Of a DNA stretch of 64,000 nucleotides, positions 55,659 through 64,000 are shown in pieces. Where the stretch lies: the NCBI RefSeq assembly GCF_006757745.1, contig NZ_AP019740.1, positions 310,001-374,000 on the forward strand, read 5' to 3'. Made by a program: the position numbers and the translations under genes. This stretch comes from Acinetobacter radioresistens DSM 6976 = NBRC 102413 = CIP 103788 (GTDB lineage Bacteria; Pseudomonadota; Gammaproteobacteria; Pseudomonadales; Moraxellaceae). Below the pieces are notes generated by a model that had not been told where the DNA came from, did no database searches, and saw only the letters and a program-made list of their open reading frames with translations. Within the stretch, counting starts at the first letter, position 1. Each line of letters begins with the position of its first letter.

Positions 55659-56189
55659 ATGGCGACTTCAGATTATGACCGCGATCGTATTAAGCATGCA
55701 TCGGATGATGTAAAAAAAGATTTAAATGCTGATCCAATTACAGGTGAACCAGGTTCTCATCCAGTAGGAACAGGCTTAGGTGCAACAGGTGGTGCAGCCG
55801 CAGGCGCTGCAATTGGTAGTGCAGCTGGACCAGTGGGTACTGTAGTCGGCGGTGCAGTGGGTGCCGTCGTGGGCGGATTAGCTGGCCATGCAGCTGGTGA
55901 AGCAATGGACCCAACGGTTGAAGATGCTTACTGGCGTGAAAACAGTATAAATCAGCCTTACTACTCTGCCACACGAAATACTCATCCGGATCTGGATTAT
56001 GACCGCGATTATCGTGGTGCATACCGAGTGGGCTATGAAAATCGTTCAGCTTATGGCCCAGATGCGCGTTTTGAAGATGCTGAGCCAGATTTGCGCACTA
56101 AATGGGAACAGACTAAAGCTGAATCACGCCTGTCTTGGGAAGAAGCAAAACATGCTTCACGTGATGCCTGGAACCGTATTCGCCATTAA
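55659..56189 (+). CDS. Glycine-zipper hydrophilic protein
   Basis: The 176-residue protein has a polar N-terminus rich in D, K and H, a central glycine/alanine-rich hydrophobic stretch (about 46-85, ATGGAAAGAAIGSAAGPVG) typical of glycine zippers, and a C-terminal half rich in Y, R, D and E. The end repeats a W-x-x-x-K-x-x-S/A-R pattern: TKWEQTKAESRLSWEEAKHA and SRDAWNRIR. It has no signal peptide. Such proteins are often induced by stress or desiccation, but this is inference. AAGGAG lies seven bases before the third of three consecutive ATGs, which I take as the start. Confidence 0.82.
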   Translation: MATSDYDRDRIKHASDDVKKDLNADPITGEPGSHPVGTGLGATGGAAAGAAIGSAAGPVGTVVGGAVGAVVGGLAGHAAGEAMDPTVEDAYWRENSINQPYYSATRNTHPDLDYDRDYRGAYRVGYENRSAYGPDARFEDAEPDLRTKWEQTKAESRLSWEEAKHASRDAWNRIRH

Positions 56190-56240
56190 TCATATCATTC
56201 GGGAATTCAATATTTTTAATATATAATTCCTTGAAGAATA

Positions 56241-56274
56241 AAAAATCCCGGTCAGTAATGACCGGGATTTTTTT
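56241..56274. terminator. Terminator between the glycine-zipper and tRNA-Lys genes
   Basis: AAAAATCCCGGTCA and TGACCGGGATTTTT pair perfectly around GTAA, between a plus-strand gene and the minus-strand tRNA cluster. It can serve both. Confidence 0.92.
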
Positions 56275-56281
56275 GGAATCT

Positions 56282-56357
56282 TGGTGGGTCGTCCGCGACT
56301 CGAACGCGGGACCAACGGATTAAAAGTCCGCTGCTCTACCAACTGAGCTAACGACCC
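56282..56357 (-). tRNA. tRNA-Lys (anticodon UUU), copy 3 in transcription order
   Basis: The minus strand reads GGGTCGTTAGCTCAGTTGG at the 5' end, an anticodon arm with loop CTTTTAA, a T arm GTTCGAGTC, and the encoded CCA end. The acceptor stem GGGTCGT/ACGACCC pairs fully. The length is 76 with CCA. Confidence 0.97.
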
Positions 56358-56417
56358 ATATATAAATCTTAAAGCTGATTTAGAAGCTGCTCTTTTTGAA
56401 AAGATATTCTAAAAAGA

Positions 56418-56493
56418 TGGTGGGTCGTCCGCGACTCGAACGCGGGACCAACGGATTAAAAGTCCGCTGCTCTACCAACTGAGCTAACGACCC
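56418..56493 (-). tRNA. tRNA-Lys (anticodon UUU), copy 2
   Basis: Identical over all 76 bases to the flanking copies, with encoded CCA. The spacer to the downstream copy is 60 bases. Confidence 0.97.
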
Positions 56494-56512
56494 ATCTGGG
56501 GTCTTAAGAAAA

Positions 56513-56588
56513 TGGTGGGTCGTCCGCGACTCGAACGCGGGACCAACGGATTAAAAGTCCGCTGCTCTACCAACTGAGCTAACGACCC
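56513..56588 (-). tRNA. tRNA-Lys (anticodon UUU), copy 1
   Basis: Identical to the other two copies and closest to the promoter. The spacer to copy 2 is only 19 bases, so the three are probably cut from one precursor. Confidence 0.97.
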
Positions 56589-56608
56589 GTATTTTCTTGA
56601 TGGAGCGT

Positions 56609-56636
56609 ATTGTAGCAATTTATTTTTCCAGCACAA
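56609..56636 (-). promoter_or_regulatory. Promoter of the tRNA-Lys cluster
   Basis: On the minus strand, TTGTGC (56631-56636) and TACAAT (56609-56614) are 16 bases apart, 20 bases before the first tRNA. A GC-rich start region follows. Confidence 0.62.
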
Positions 56637-56720
56637 GCAAAAATTAAATTTTATTGCTTTAGTTGGTTAGAAATAAGTCGCCTGCTGTATTTTTATACGA
56701 ATACGCTCTTTTTAGTCTAT

Positions 56721-58562
56721 TTAGAAACGATACTGGTAGTCTTGAATACTTTGGTAAATCTCCATACTAATATCTTTATAGCCAGAGTTGCCTGGAAGTA
56801 AAACCAATAAACGATCGGTGGTCTTATCGGGATGAAACGCTTCTTCCTTCAACTTGTTTTTCTGGTATTTAAAAGTACCGGTAGTTTCTACTTTTTCCTG
56901 TACACGTAAAAATACCGGAACTGCGTAAGCAGGAAGATGTTTTTTAAACTCAACCACCATTGCAGTAAGGTCATGCTCATCAAGTGCTTCGCCAGCTGCC
57001 AAAGTAATAGCTGCCATTCCTGCACGACCATTAGTATGGGGAATTTCTACCCCATAGACGACTGCTTCAGCAATTTTAGGATATTCTGAAACGATATTCT
57101 CGACTTCAGTGGTGGAAACATTTTCACCTTTCCAGCGGAATGTATCTCCTAGTCGGTCTACAAACTGGGCATGGCGAAAGCCGATATGACGTACCAGGTC
57201 TCCAGTATTAAAATATTGGTCGCCCTGTTTAAAGACATTTTTTAAGATGACTGACTTGTTTTTTTCAGGGTCTGTATAGCCATCGAAAGGGGAGCGACGG
57301 GTAATTTTTCCAAGAAGTAAACCTACTTCTCCTTTTTTTACTTTCTTGCACCAGCCATGCTGATCACGTACCGGTTCATTCGTTTCTTTATCAAATTCAA
57401 CGATTGCATAAGGAGTTGGAGAAAATCCAACTGTATTGTCGAAATTGAAAATATTACTAAAGCCGACATTTCCTTCGCTTGAAGCATAGAGTTCCAGAAT
57501 TTCCTCTACGCCAAAACGTTGCTTAAATTTATCCCAAATATTTGGACGCATGCCGTTACCAATCATTTTTTTAACCCGGTGGCCTGTTTCCAGTTCAGTG
57601 GGTTCTGCATCCATCAGGTAACGGCATAATTCGCCTACATAACCAATGGCAGAGGCATTATATTTATGCACATCTTTCCAGAAGCTTGAAGTTGAATATT
57701 TGCGCCGTAGGGCCAGAGAGGCTGAGCCCGCAATCACACCACACCAGCAGACAACAATGCCAGTCGCATGATAAAGCGGTAAGGTTACATACATGACATC
57801 ATTCGGTTTGAGATCAAGTACATGACCATAAGTGCCATAAGCCAGAGTCCAGCGGCTGTTGGTGAAAATCACAGCTTTTGGCAGGCCGGTTGTACCAGAG
57901 GTATAAATATAGAATAGACCATCTTTACCCTGTACTGATTGGGTAGTGGCTACATTAAATTTCGGAAAATTCTCAATTTTTTCTGCTAGATTTTGGTAAT
58001 ACTTTGGTGCTTTACCAACATCTGCACGTGTTGCCTGATCGGCAAACCAGTAAAACCGGTCTTCTGGCAAGAGAATATCTTGACGAATGTCATCAATTGC
58101 ACTGCGAACTTCCTCACCAACAATCAATGCAATCGGTTTAACCAGATTAATGCTATGCGTTAGCACTTTACTTGTTTGTGAAGTATTGACCAGAGCAATG
58201 GTCACTCCGATTTTGGCCAGTCCCAGTACAGTTGCGACCAGTTCAGAGCGGTTCTCCACCATGACAGCAATCACGTCACCTTTGCGCGCACCTATCGAGA
58301 GATAATAGTGTGCGATCTGGTTGGCCCATTCATTTAAGGCCAGATAAGTATATTTTTGATCTTCAAACAAGAGAGCATAACCACGCGGGTTACGTTTTAC
58401 CGCTTTTTCAAAAGCTAGCCCTAGTCCCGCCGGGGTGTCAGGTGTACGGATATAAGCCTGTTTCAGACCAGCTAGAAGATGAGGTACTTTCGCTATAAAC
58501 TGGGGTAATTTCGCAGCAACATCGGTAATACTGATGAGGTCGCTCTGTTGGGTTTGACTCAT
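56721..58562 (-). CDS. FATP-like long-chain acyl-CoA synthetase
   Basis: The enzyme would activate fatty acids to acyl-CoA through an acyl-AMP. The AMP-binding motif is YIYTSGTTGLPKAVIFTNS near residue 218. Later come YASSEGNVGFSN, FNTGDLVRHIGFRHAQFVDR and DTFRWKGENVSTTEVE, the pattern of FATP/very-long-chain synthetases rather than FadD. The length of 613 is normal. AGGA lies six bases before the start. No other beta-oxidation gene is adjacent; ETF-QO at 38641 would accept the electrons. Confidence 0.93.
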   Translation of the reverse strand: MSQTQQSDLISITDVAAKLPQFIAKVPHLLAGLKQAYIRTPDTPAGLGLAFEKAVKRNPRGYALLFEDQKYTYLALNEWANQIAHYYLSIGARKGDVIAVMVENRSELVATVLGLAKIGVTIALVNTSQTSKVLTHSINLVKPIALIVGEEVRSAIDDIRQDILLPEDRFYWFADQATRADVGKAPKYYQNLAEKIENFPKFNVATTQSVQGKDGLFYIYTSGTTGLPKAVIFTNSRWTLAYGTYGHVLDLKPNDVMYVTLPLYHATGIVVCWCGVIAGSASLALRRKYSTSSFWKDVHKYNASAIGYVGELCRYLMDAEPTELETGHRVKKMIGNGMRPNIWDKFKQRFGVEEILELYASSEGNVGFSNIFNFDNTVGFSPTPYAIVEFDKETNEPVRDQHGWCKKVKKGEVGLLLGKITRRSPFDGYTDPEKNKSVILKNVFKQGDQYFNTGDLVRHIGFRHAQFVDRLGDTFRWKGENVSTTEVENIVSEYPKIAEAVVYGVEIPHTNGRAGMAAITLAAGEALDEHDLTAMVVEFKKHLPAYAVPVFLRVQEKVETTGTFKYQKNKLKEEAFHPDKTTDRLLVLLPGNSGYKDISMEIYQSIQDYQYRF

Positions 58563-58720
58563 AACAATCCTATATTATTTTTTGATTAGTCCCGGTAAGG
58601 TCTGGGTCGACTAGGGTTCAGCTGAACTTAAACACAGCTTTAAGCTTCCCATGCAGCTATACAAGTGTTTTTTAATCTGTTCAGTCTAGTGCATTCAACC
58701 TAATTCAACAAAATTATCAA

Positions 58721-58758
58721 AAAAAACCTAGCCACCGAAATGACTAGGTTTTTTTTAT
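58721..58758 (-). terminator. rne terminator
   Basis: AAAACCTAG and CTAGGTTTT form a 9-bp stem around a 12-base loop, with T runs on both strands, 20 bases past the rne stop. Confidence 0.9.
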
Positions 58759-58777
58759 TACGAGTAATTGTGCAAAT

Positions 58778-61700
58778 TTACTCGGCTGTAGGTGTGGCCT
58801 TTTTCGGTGGACGGCCACGTGGGCGACGCGGACGGGCCGGTTTATCCTTATCGGCAGTAGTCGTCTTATTGTCTTCGGCAGTTTCTTCTACTGAAGCTTG
58901 TGCCGGTTGCTGATCAGCCGGCTGAGACTTTTCTACCTTGCTCGGTTTAGGTGCTTTCTTTTCTGCTGGCGCAGCTGGTTCGGCCGCTTGCTGAGCCTGT
59001 GCTTCTTCAACAATTGCACTTGGCGAGGCAGCAGTAGTTGCTTCAGACATAGCTGCAGCAGTCTGAATTGCCGGATCCTGCGCCTGAGTCTCAGCTACCA
59101 CTTTGGCATGGTGAGATGCTGCATCTGCTGCGTCCTGCTCAGTACCGACTGAAGTTGTATCTGCTTGAGCATTTATTTCTAAATTTACATGCTCAGCAGG
59201 ATTTTCCGCTACAGGATTTTCAGACTGTACAGCCGCAGGCTGCTCTTCTGCCTGAGATGCTGAAGCTTTACTCTGCTCTAATGCCTGCTCTGCAGCAAGT
59301 TTAGCCAGACGACGACGTTCACGCGGATCGTTTGCTACACGCGGTGTCGCATTCTGGGAAGGCGTCAGTGGTAAAACTGGCGCTGGTTCCTGTTCCTGAG
59401 CCGGTTTAGCCATAGGCGCGGCAGCATCACGGGTAACAGGCGTTTTTTCTACAGGTTCAGTGCGCTCTGTTGTAGTGGTTACTGAAAGGGTACTGATGTA
59501 CTGTTCAGTAAATTTCAGCAAAGCACGATTGAATGTTGGCACCAGTCCGAACTGTTCAATCAGTACCGTACAGTCTTCACCATAAACATGACGGATCAGA
59601 CTACCTACAGTGTACTGCGCCAAGAGTGGCACTTGGGAAGGGCTAAGCTTTGGTAGCACTTCCTGCTGTGGTTTCTGCTGTGAGCCACCTTGCTTGCGAC
59701 GCATACGCGGATCATTACTGGCACGGCGTGGTTGCTCTTCAACTTTGGCTTTCGCTTTTGCTTCAGCCGGGGCTGGTTGAGCATTTACAGCTTCTTTCTT
59801 GGCTGGAGCAGCTGGCTCAGGTTTTACTTCAACCGGTGCCTCTTCTGCATTTACAGTTGACGCTGTATCTGCAGAATTTAGCGTTACGATTTCACTTTGA
59901 CCCTGATCAATATTGATTACCAGTGCAGTAGCAAGAGCTTCATTGTTTGGGGTTTCAATGACATCAACTTTTACCTGGTTGCTATCTGTCACTGCAGCAG
60001 GCGCGGCAGCTACCACAGGCTGCTCATTCAGCACGCTTGGATCACGATAGCGGTTCGGGCGCGGTGGGCGTTGCTGATTGCGGTCGCGGCGTGGTACAGG
60101 GTATGACTGCTCAGACTGCTGGCTTTCTACCTGATGTTCCTGCTGAGGTTGACGTTTCTGCTGTTGACGTTTCTGATCACGCTGTTCCTGACGTGATAAC
60201 TGAACTACTTCCTCATGAACCTGAGTTGAAGTTTCAGATTGCTGCTCACGTGGTTCACGGTTTCTGTCACGATTATCGCGATCGCGACCATTACGTTTTT
60301 TGTTATGACGCTGCTGGCCTGAAGCTTTTTCTTCTCTTTCGAGTGGTTGTGCATCAGTTTTTGCAGCGCTATTACCTGCCGGTTGTGACAGATAAACATT
60401 ATTGGCAGCAACTGGCGCAACTACCGTTTCTGGTTGTACTGCTACAGCAGTATTATTGATCTGGCCAAACTGGCCCCGGCTAACTGCACCTGTATTCACC
60501 ATCTGTTCAATTGCAGCAGCGGCATTGTTGGCTGTACGCGAATGATCTACCGTGTGTGCCTGTTTTTGTACAAACAGGTTTTCCAGCCACGCACATGGAC
60601 TGCTAGTTGCAGTTTTTGCGGCAGGCACTTGAGCAGGTTGTTGCGGGGCAGCAGCCTGAGGCTGTGCTTTACGGTTTTGTGGTTTACCTGGCTTGTCAGC
60701 TGGGGCAGCCGTGCTCTGTCCAACCTGTTCAGCTTCTTCTAGATGCCAGTCGGCAGATTCATAACCCAGGTTTTTTTCACTCGAACGCGTAGCTTCAGTA
60801 CGTTCATAGCTGGTCGGTGCAAAACCTTCAGGGTTATATGAAATTTCGTAATGTGGAGTTTCCAGGTGTGGATGTGGAAGTACAGTGACACGTGTATTTG
60901 AAGTTTGTTCCAGATAAACCAGGCTATGACGTTTTTCATTGAGCATGAAGGCCGCGATTTCTACTGGCACTTCAACCTGAACTTCACCTTGACGTTCATG
61001 TAGCGCAATTTCTTCAACTTTACGCATGATAGACAGCGACAGTGAACGCAAGTCACGTACCATACCTGTACCATGACAGCGCGGGCAGACATAGCCAGTC
61101 GCTTCTTCTAGAGAAGGGCGCAGACGCTGACGGCTCATTTCCATAAGACCAAAACGTGAGAGCTGGCCAAACTGGATGCGGGCGCGGTCACTCTGGGTAG
61201 CTTCACGTAACTTGGCTTCAACCATGCGCTGGTTACGGTCACGAGTCATGTCAATAAAATCGATCACGATCAGACCACCAATATCGCGAAGGCGTAATTG
61301 ACGGGCAATTTCTTCAGCCGCTTCAAGGTTAGTCGAAAGTGCTGTTTCTTCTACATCATGACCACGCGTTGATTTTGCCGAGTTGATGTCAATTGAAACC
61401 AGCGCTTCAGTCTGGTCAATTACAATTGATCCACCTGAAGGCAATTTTACTTCACGTTCATAAGCGGTCTGGATCTGGCTCTCAATACCGAAATGTGCAA
61501 ACAGAGGCTCATTTAAAGTATAAGTTTTTAACTTGTCCAGCTGACGTGGCATAACTGCTTTGACAAAGTTATAAGCTTCATTGTAAGCCTGTTCTGAATC
61601 AATCAGGATCTCGGACACATCATCACGCAGATAATCACGGATTGCGCGTGTTACTACACCAGCTTCCTGATGTACCAGCATTGGGGAAGGGCCTGAATTA

Positions 61701-62287
61701 GCCGTACTCTGAATCTGGGTCCACAGGTCAAGCAAATGCTGTAAATCGGTTTGCAGCTCTTCCTGGCTGCGACCAATACCTGCCGTACGGACAATCACGC
61801 TCATGCCGCGGGGTACATCTAAAGAGGCCAGCATTTCCTTGAGTTCTTCACGCACTGCACCTGAAATTTGACGGCTGATACCACCACCTTTCGGATTATT
61901 CGGCATCAGAACCAGATAACGGCCAGCAAGAGAGATAAAGGTAGACAGTGCTGCGCCTTTATTGCCGCGTTCTTCCTTTTCCACCTGGACCAGAAGCTCG
62001 GTCCCTTCAGTAATTAGTTCACGGATGTTTGAAGTCTGGCGCGAGTCAGCTTTGAAATAGGAATTTGCAATTTCACGCATCGACAAGAAACCTTGACGAT
62101 TTGCTCCATATTCAACAAAGACAGCTTCAAGAGAAGGTTCTACACGGGTCACATGACCTTTATAGATATTAGATTTCTTTTGTTCACGGGTACGATTTTC
62201 GAGATCAAAATCGTATAGACGGTGACCAGTGACAAGTGCAACGCGTACTTCTTCAGCATGTGTTGCATTGATCAACATACGTTTCAT
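58778..62287 (-). CDS. rne: Ribonuclease E
   Basis: RNase E is the endonuclease that starts most mRNA decay and matures rRNA and tRNA. The start [13 protein letters not shown] at 62287 is the family's; a longer frame adds 22 doubtful residues. The N-terminal catalytic half has the S1 region (about 38-125), DNase I-like motifs [13 protein letters not shown] and [13 protein letters not shown], and the zinc link CPRCHGTG near 400. The C-terminal half is long, Q/P/A/E-rich and disordered, with arginine-rich patches and two NDPR motifs ([22 protein letters not shown]) of the kind known as RNA- or partner-binding segments in other RNase E proteins. Length 1169 exceeds E. coli's 1061. Confidence 0.96.
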   Translation of the reverse strand: MKRMLINATHAEEVRVALVTGHRLYDFDLENRTREQKKSNIYKGHVTRVEPSLEAVFVEYGANRQGFLSMREIANSYFKADSRQTSNIRELITEGTELLVQVEKEERGNKGAALSTFISLAGRYLVLMPNNPKGGGISRQISGAVREELKEMLASLDVPRGMSVIVRTAGIGRSQEELQTDLQHLLDLWTQIQSTANSGPSPMLVHQEAGVVTRAIRDYLRDDVSEILIDSEQAYNEAYNFVKAVMPRQLDKLKTYTLNEPLFAHFGIESQIQTAYEREVKLPSGGSIVIDQTEALVSIDINSAKSTRGHDVEETALSTNLEAAEEIARQLRLRDIGGLIVIDFIDMTRDRNQRMVEAKLREATQSDRARIQFGQLSRFGLMEMSRQRLRPSLEEATGYVCPRCHGTGMVRDLRSLSLSIMRKVEEIALHERQGEVQVEVPVEIAAFMLNEKRHSLVYLEQTSNTRVTVLPHPHLETPHYEISYNPEGFAPTSYERTEATRSSEKNLGYESADWHLEEAEQVGQSTAAPADKPGKPQNRKAQPQAAAPQQPAQVPAAKTATSSPCAWLENLFVQKQAHTVDHSRTANNAAAAIEQMVNTGAVSRGQFGQINNTAVAVQPETVVAPVAANNVYLSQPAGNSAAKTDAQPLEREEKASGQQRHNKKRNGRDRDNRDRNREPREQQSETSTQVHEEVVQLSRQEQRDQKRQQQKRQPQQEHQVESQQSEQSYPVPRRDRNQQRPPRPNRYRDPSVLNEQPVVAAAPAAVTDSNQVKVDVIETPNNEALATALVINIDQGQSEIVTLNSADTASTVNAEEAPVEVKPEPAAPAKKEAVNAQPAPAEAKAKAKVEEQPRRASNDPRMRRKQGGSQQKPQQEVLPKLSPSQVPLLAQYTVGSLIRHVYGEDCTVLIEQFGLVPTFNRALLKFTEQYISTLSVTTTTERTEPVEKTPVTRDAAAPMAKPAQEQEPAPVLPLTPSQNATPRVANDPRERRRLAKLAAEQALEQSKASASQAEEQPAAVQSENPVAENPAEHVNLEINAQADTTSVGTEQDAADAASHHAKVVAETQAQDPAIQTAAAMSEATTAASPSAIVEEAQAQQAAEPAAPAEKKAPKPSKVEKSQPADQQPAQASVEETAEDNKTTTADKDKPARPRRPRGRPPKKATPTAE

Positions 62288-63030
62288 GGGTGTAACACCT
62301 AATAGTGATCCACACCAACTTGTCGCAATACCGTTTCTGCGAACATCGAACATGACGGGATCAATGCTCAGATCTCAAAAAACAGATTGTGGTCTGAGCT
62401 TTTTTTACCGGCCTGCATAGGGCTGCGGTCTGATTCGCGTATTGATGTTGGCAATACTGCTTTAATCTTTTAAACGATCAAAGTTTCCTGTGCGTTTCAC
62501 TGGCGGACAGGCGGTGCATTGGATGATAACTTTCACTGTCACAAAGCTTGAAGATCCCTTCTTTTTAAGAATCTTGATACGGAATAATCATCGTATCGGT
62601 GCGTTATGTGCAGATCCAATGCATCACGCTTTAGCCTGAAGACGACATCAGGAGGCGACTTGTCTGATGTGTATCAGTTTACGTTTAAAAGCCAACTTGT
62701 GCTGGCGACATATTTTTTTTAGACAAACTGATTTATGTGCACAGGCACAATTTAACGCAACAGTTTGTCAATTTACCGATATAATAAGCCTTCGGCGTCG
62801 GCATATTCTTTTAGGACCTTTCCGAGCTTGGGGTGAAATGCAAATTCTGGTTATTATTCAAAAATATTGAAGATAACCTCATTTCGATCACTTACGGCGG
62901 TATCCGTGCGCTGACTATATCAAACCTTGCATCATCTGCCTATGGGCTAAGCTTATGTTTCTTGTGAAACCACTAGCCTGAATGATCATTTTTTATTCAA
63001 ATTCAACAAATTTCGAGTCTTGGTAACTGT
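62288..63030. other. Long divergent leader region between rne and rluC
   Basis: The 743 bases hold no credible gene. They contain the presumed long 5' leader of rne (in E. coli, an RNase E-sensing element), several inverted repeats including ACATCAG/CTGATGT near 62645-62671 and the hairpin at 62365, and a TATAAT at 62780-62785 facing rluC with a poor -35. I could not assign the rne promoter with confidence. Confidence 0.6.
62365..62406 (+). terminator. Plus-strand hairpin with T tract in the rne leader
   Basis: GCTCAGA (62365-62371) and TCTGAGC (62393-62399) pair, with a possible inner stem ATCT/AGAT, and seven T follow on the plus strand. It would end transcripts running antisense to rne; read on the minus strand it is a hairpin about 80 bases before the rne start. 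Confidence 0.5.
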
Positions 63031-63969
63031 ATGAATTCTACACAACAATGGCAAAGTGTCACATGGTTTGAAGTGGATGAGCATCAAGCAGGTCAGCGGA
63101 TTGACAATTTTCTGTTTAGCCGGCTTAAAGGCGTACCCAAAAGCCGCATTTATCGGCTCATTCGTGAAGGCCAGGTGCGGGTCAATAAAAAGCGCATTAA
63201 AGCAGAAAGTAAGCTTGCAATTGGTGATCAGGTTCGTGTCGCTCCTATCCGTTTTGAGCCCAAAGATGAAACACCGGTACCTGTTTCTGACAAAGTCGCT
63301 CAAGGTCTGCTAAGCCGTGTGATTTATGAAGATGAAGGCCTGATGGTGGTCAATAAACCTTCAGGTATTGCAGTACATGGTGGTAGCGGTGTGGCGTATG
63401 GCCTGATCGAGGGTTTGCGTGCAGCGACGGGTAAAAAGTACCTGGAACTGGTTCACCGGATTGACCGCGATACATCAGGCCTGGTCATGATTTCAAAAAA
63501 ACGTAGTGTGTTAAAAACCCTACAGGACCTGTTACGTGAACATAAGATTAAAAAAACTTATGCGGCAATTGTGAAAGGGCAGGTCAGTCTGGATCAACAG
63601 CTCATTGATGCTCCTTTATACCGTTACGAACTGGCCAATGGCGAACGGCGTGTACGGGTTTCTAAAGAAGGGAAAGATTCTAAAACCCAATGGAACGTAG
63701 CAGAACGCTTTATGCACGCTACACTGGTTTATGCATCTCCGCTATCGGGTCGTACTCATCAGATTCGTGTGCATGGCTTGAGTATTGGACATCCATTGGT
63801 AGGTGATGATAAATACGGACATGAAACAGAATATAAAGGACCAAAACCACGTCGGCTCTGTCTGCATGCCATGCGTCTGGAAATTCCTGGCTATCCGACT
63901 ATTGAAGCGCCTTTGCCAGAGGATATGCAAAGTCTGGCTGCACAGCTTCGGGCGCAGAAGAAGGATTGA
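63031..63969 (+). CDS. rluC: 23S rRNA pseudouridine synthase RluC
   Basis: RluC makes pseudouridines 955, 2504 and 2580 in 23S rRNA. An S4 RNA-binding domain covers about 20-75 (AGQRIDNFLFSRLKGVPKSR, REGQVRVNKKRIKAE). The catalytic domain has LVHRIDRDTSGLVMISKK with the active aspartate, and SGRTHQIRVHGLSIGHPLVG. Length 312 is normal. rne-rluC divergence is the usual arrangement in gammaproteobacteria. Confidence 0.96.
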   Translation: MNSTQQWQSVTWFEVDEHQAGQRIDNFLFSRLKGVPKSRIYRLIREGQVRVNKKRIKAESKLAIGDQVRVAPIRFEPKDETPVPVSDKVAQGLLSRVIYEDEGLMVVNKPSGIAVHGGSGVAYGLIEGLRAATGKKYLELVHRIDRDTSGLVMISKKRSVLKTLQDLLREHKIKKTYAAIVKGQVSLDQQLIDAPLYRYELANGERRVRVSKEGKDSKTQWNVAERFMHATLVYASPLSGRTHQIRVHGLSIGHPLVGDDKYGHETEYKGPKPRRLCLHAMRLEIPGYPTIEAPLPEDMQSLAAQLRAQKKD

Positions 63970-64000
63970 AAAAATATTTTTCTGATACCCTAAAGCCCTT

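Overview
The window reads as a chromosomal core segment of a gammaproteobacterium of the Moraxellaceae, most likely Acinetobacter. This is inference from gene content and arrangement: recC-recB-recD in one run, rpsO-pnp, ubiE-ubiJ-ubiB, a two-domain polyphosphate:AMP phosphotransferase, an AbeM-like MATE pump, gspF and gspG away from any other type II secretion gene, and a Balon-like eRF1-fold protein. Base composition is moderate, with AT-rich intergenic DNA and a strong A/T preference in the ribosomal genes. No insertion sequence, prophage, integron or CRISPR array is visible.

Layout. 1-3041 (minus): hisIE, an FBH1-like SF1 helicase and a truncated SMC/RecF-like ATPase in one tight operon. 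3224-6488 (minus): ubiE-ubiJ-ubiB for ubiquinone synthesis, then a FFLEELY-like helical protein (6642-7349). 7562-8983: pap, whose stop codon lies in the loop of its own terminator. 9025-9522: small membrane protein. 9709-18950: recC-recB-recD. 18951-19711: a gene-free stretch with two similar candidate small RNAs in tandem. 19805-22415: rpsO and pnp. 22512-28801: CorA-type transporter, cbpA-cbpM, a DUF2147 protein, hslO and a KefC-type antiporter. 28885-32946: priA diverging from gspF-gspG. 33283-38568: a small membrane protein, corC-lnt, the Balon-like gene, tusA and a LysE exporter. 38641-40350: ETF-ubiquinone oxidoreductase, visibly richer in GC than its neighbours. 40542-44971: DUF1285 protein, murI, DUF4062 protein, hemH and an MBL-fold hydrolase. 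45000-46012: a 62-residue membrane protein and a very AT-rich gap of about 0.8 kb. 46013-49487: yacG, a TrmB-like methyltransferase, a flavoprotein, a GFA-family protein, a HopJ-family protein and crcB. 49567-55312: rpmE2 with a Zur-type operator, a second ABC1 kinase, abeM, a DMT transporter, hemW and a LysE/RhtB exporter. 55659-58562: a glycine-zipper protein, three identical tRNA-Lys(UUU) genes and a FATP-like acyl-CoA synthetase. 58778-63969: rne and rluC diverging from a long leader region.

How the genes work together. Respiratory-chain supply is prominent: ubiquinone synthesis (ubiEJB and a second ABC1 kinase), ETF-QO feeding electrons to ubiquinone, and heme synthesis and handling (hemH, hemW). 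RNA turnover is represented by pnp, rne and rluC, and DNA repair and replication restart by recBCD, priA and the FBH1-like helicase. Stress and dormancy functions include hslO, cbpA/cbpM, pap and the Balon-like factor.

The least explained signals are: a 60-bp array of five 12-bp repeats, each close to a DnaA box, at the recD start; a perfect inverted DnaA-box pair upstream of crcB; the tandem small-RNA candidates after recD; the helicase/ATPase pair at the left edge; and nested inverted repeats in the AT-rich gap before yacG.
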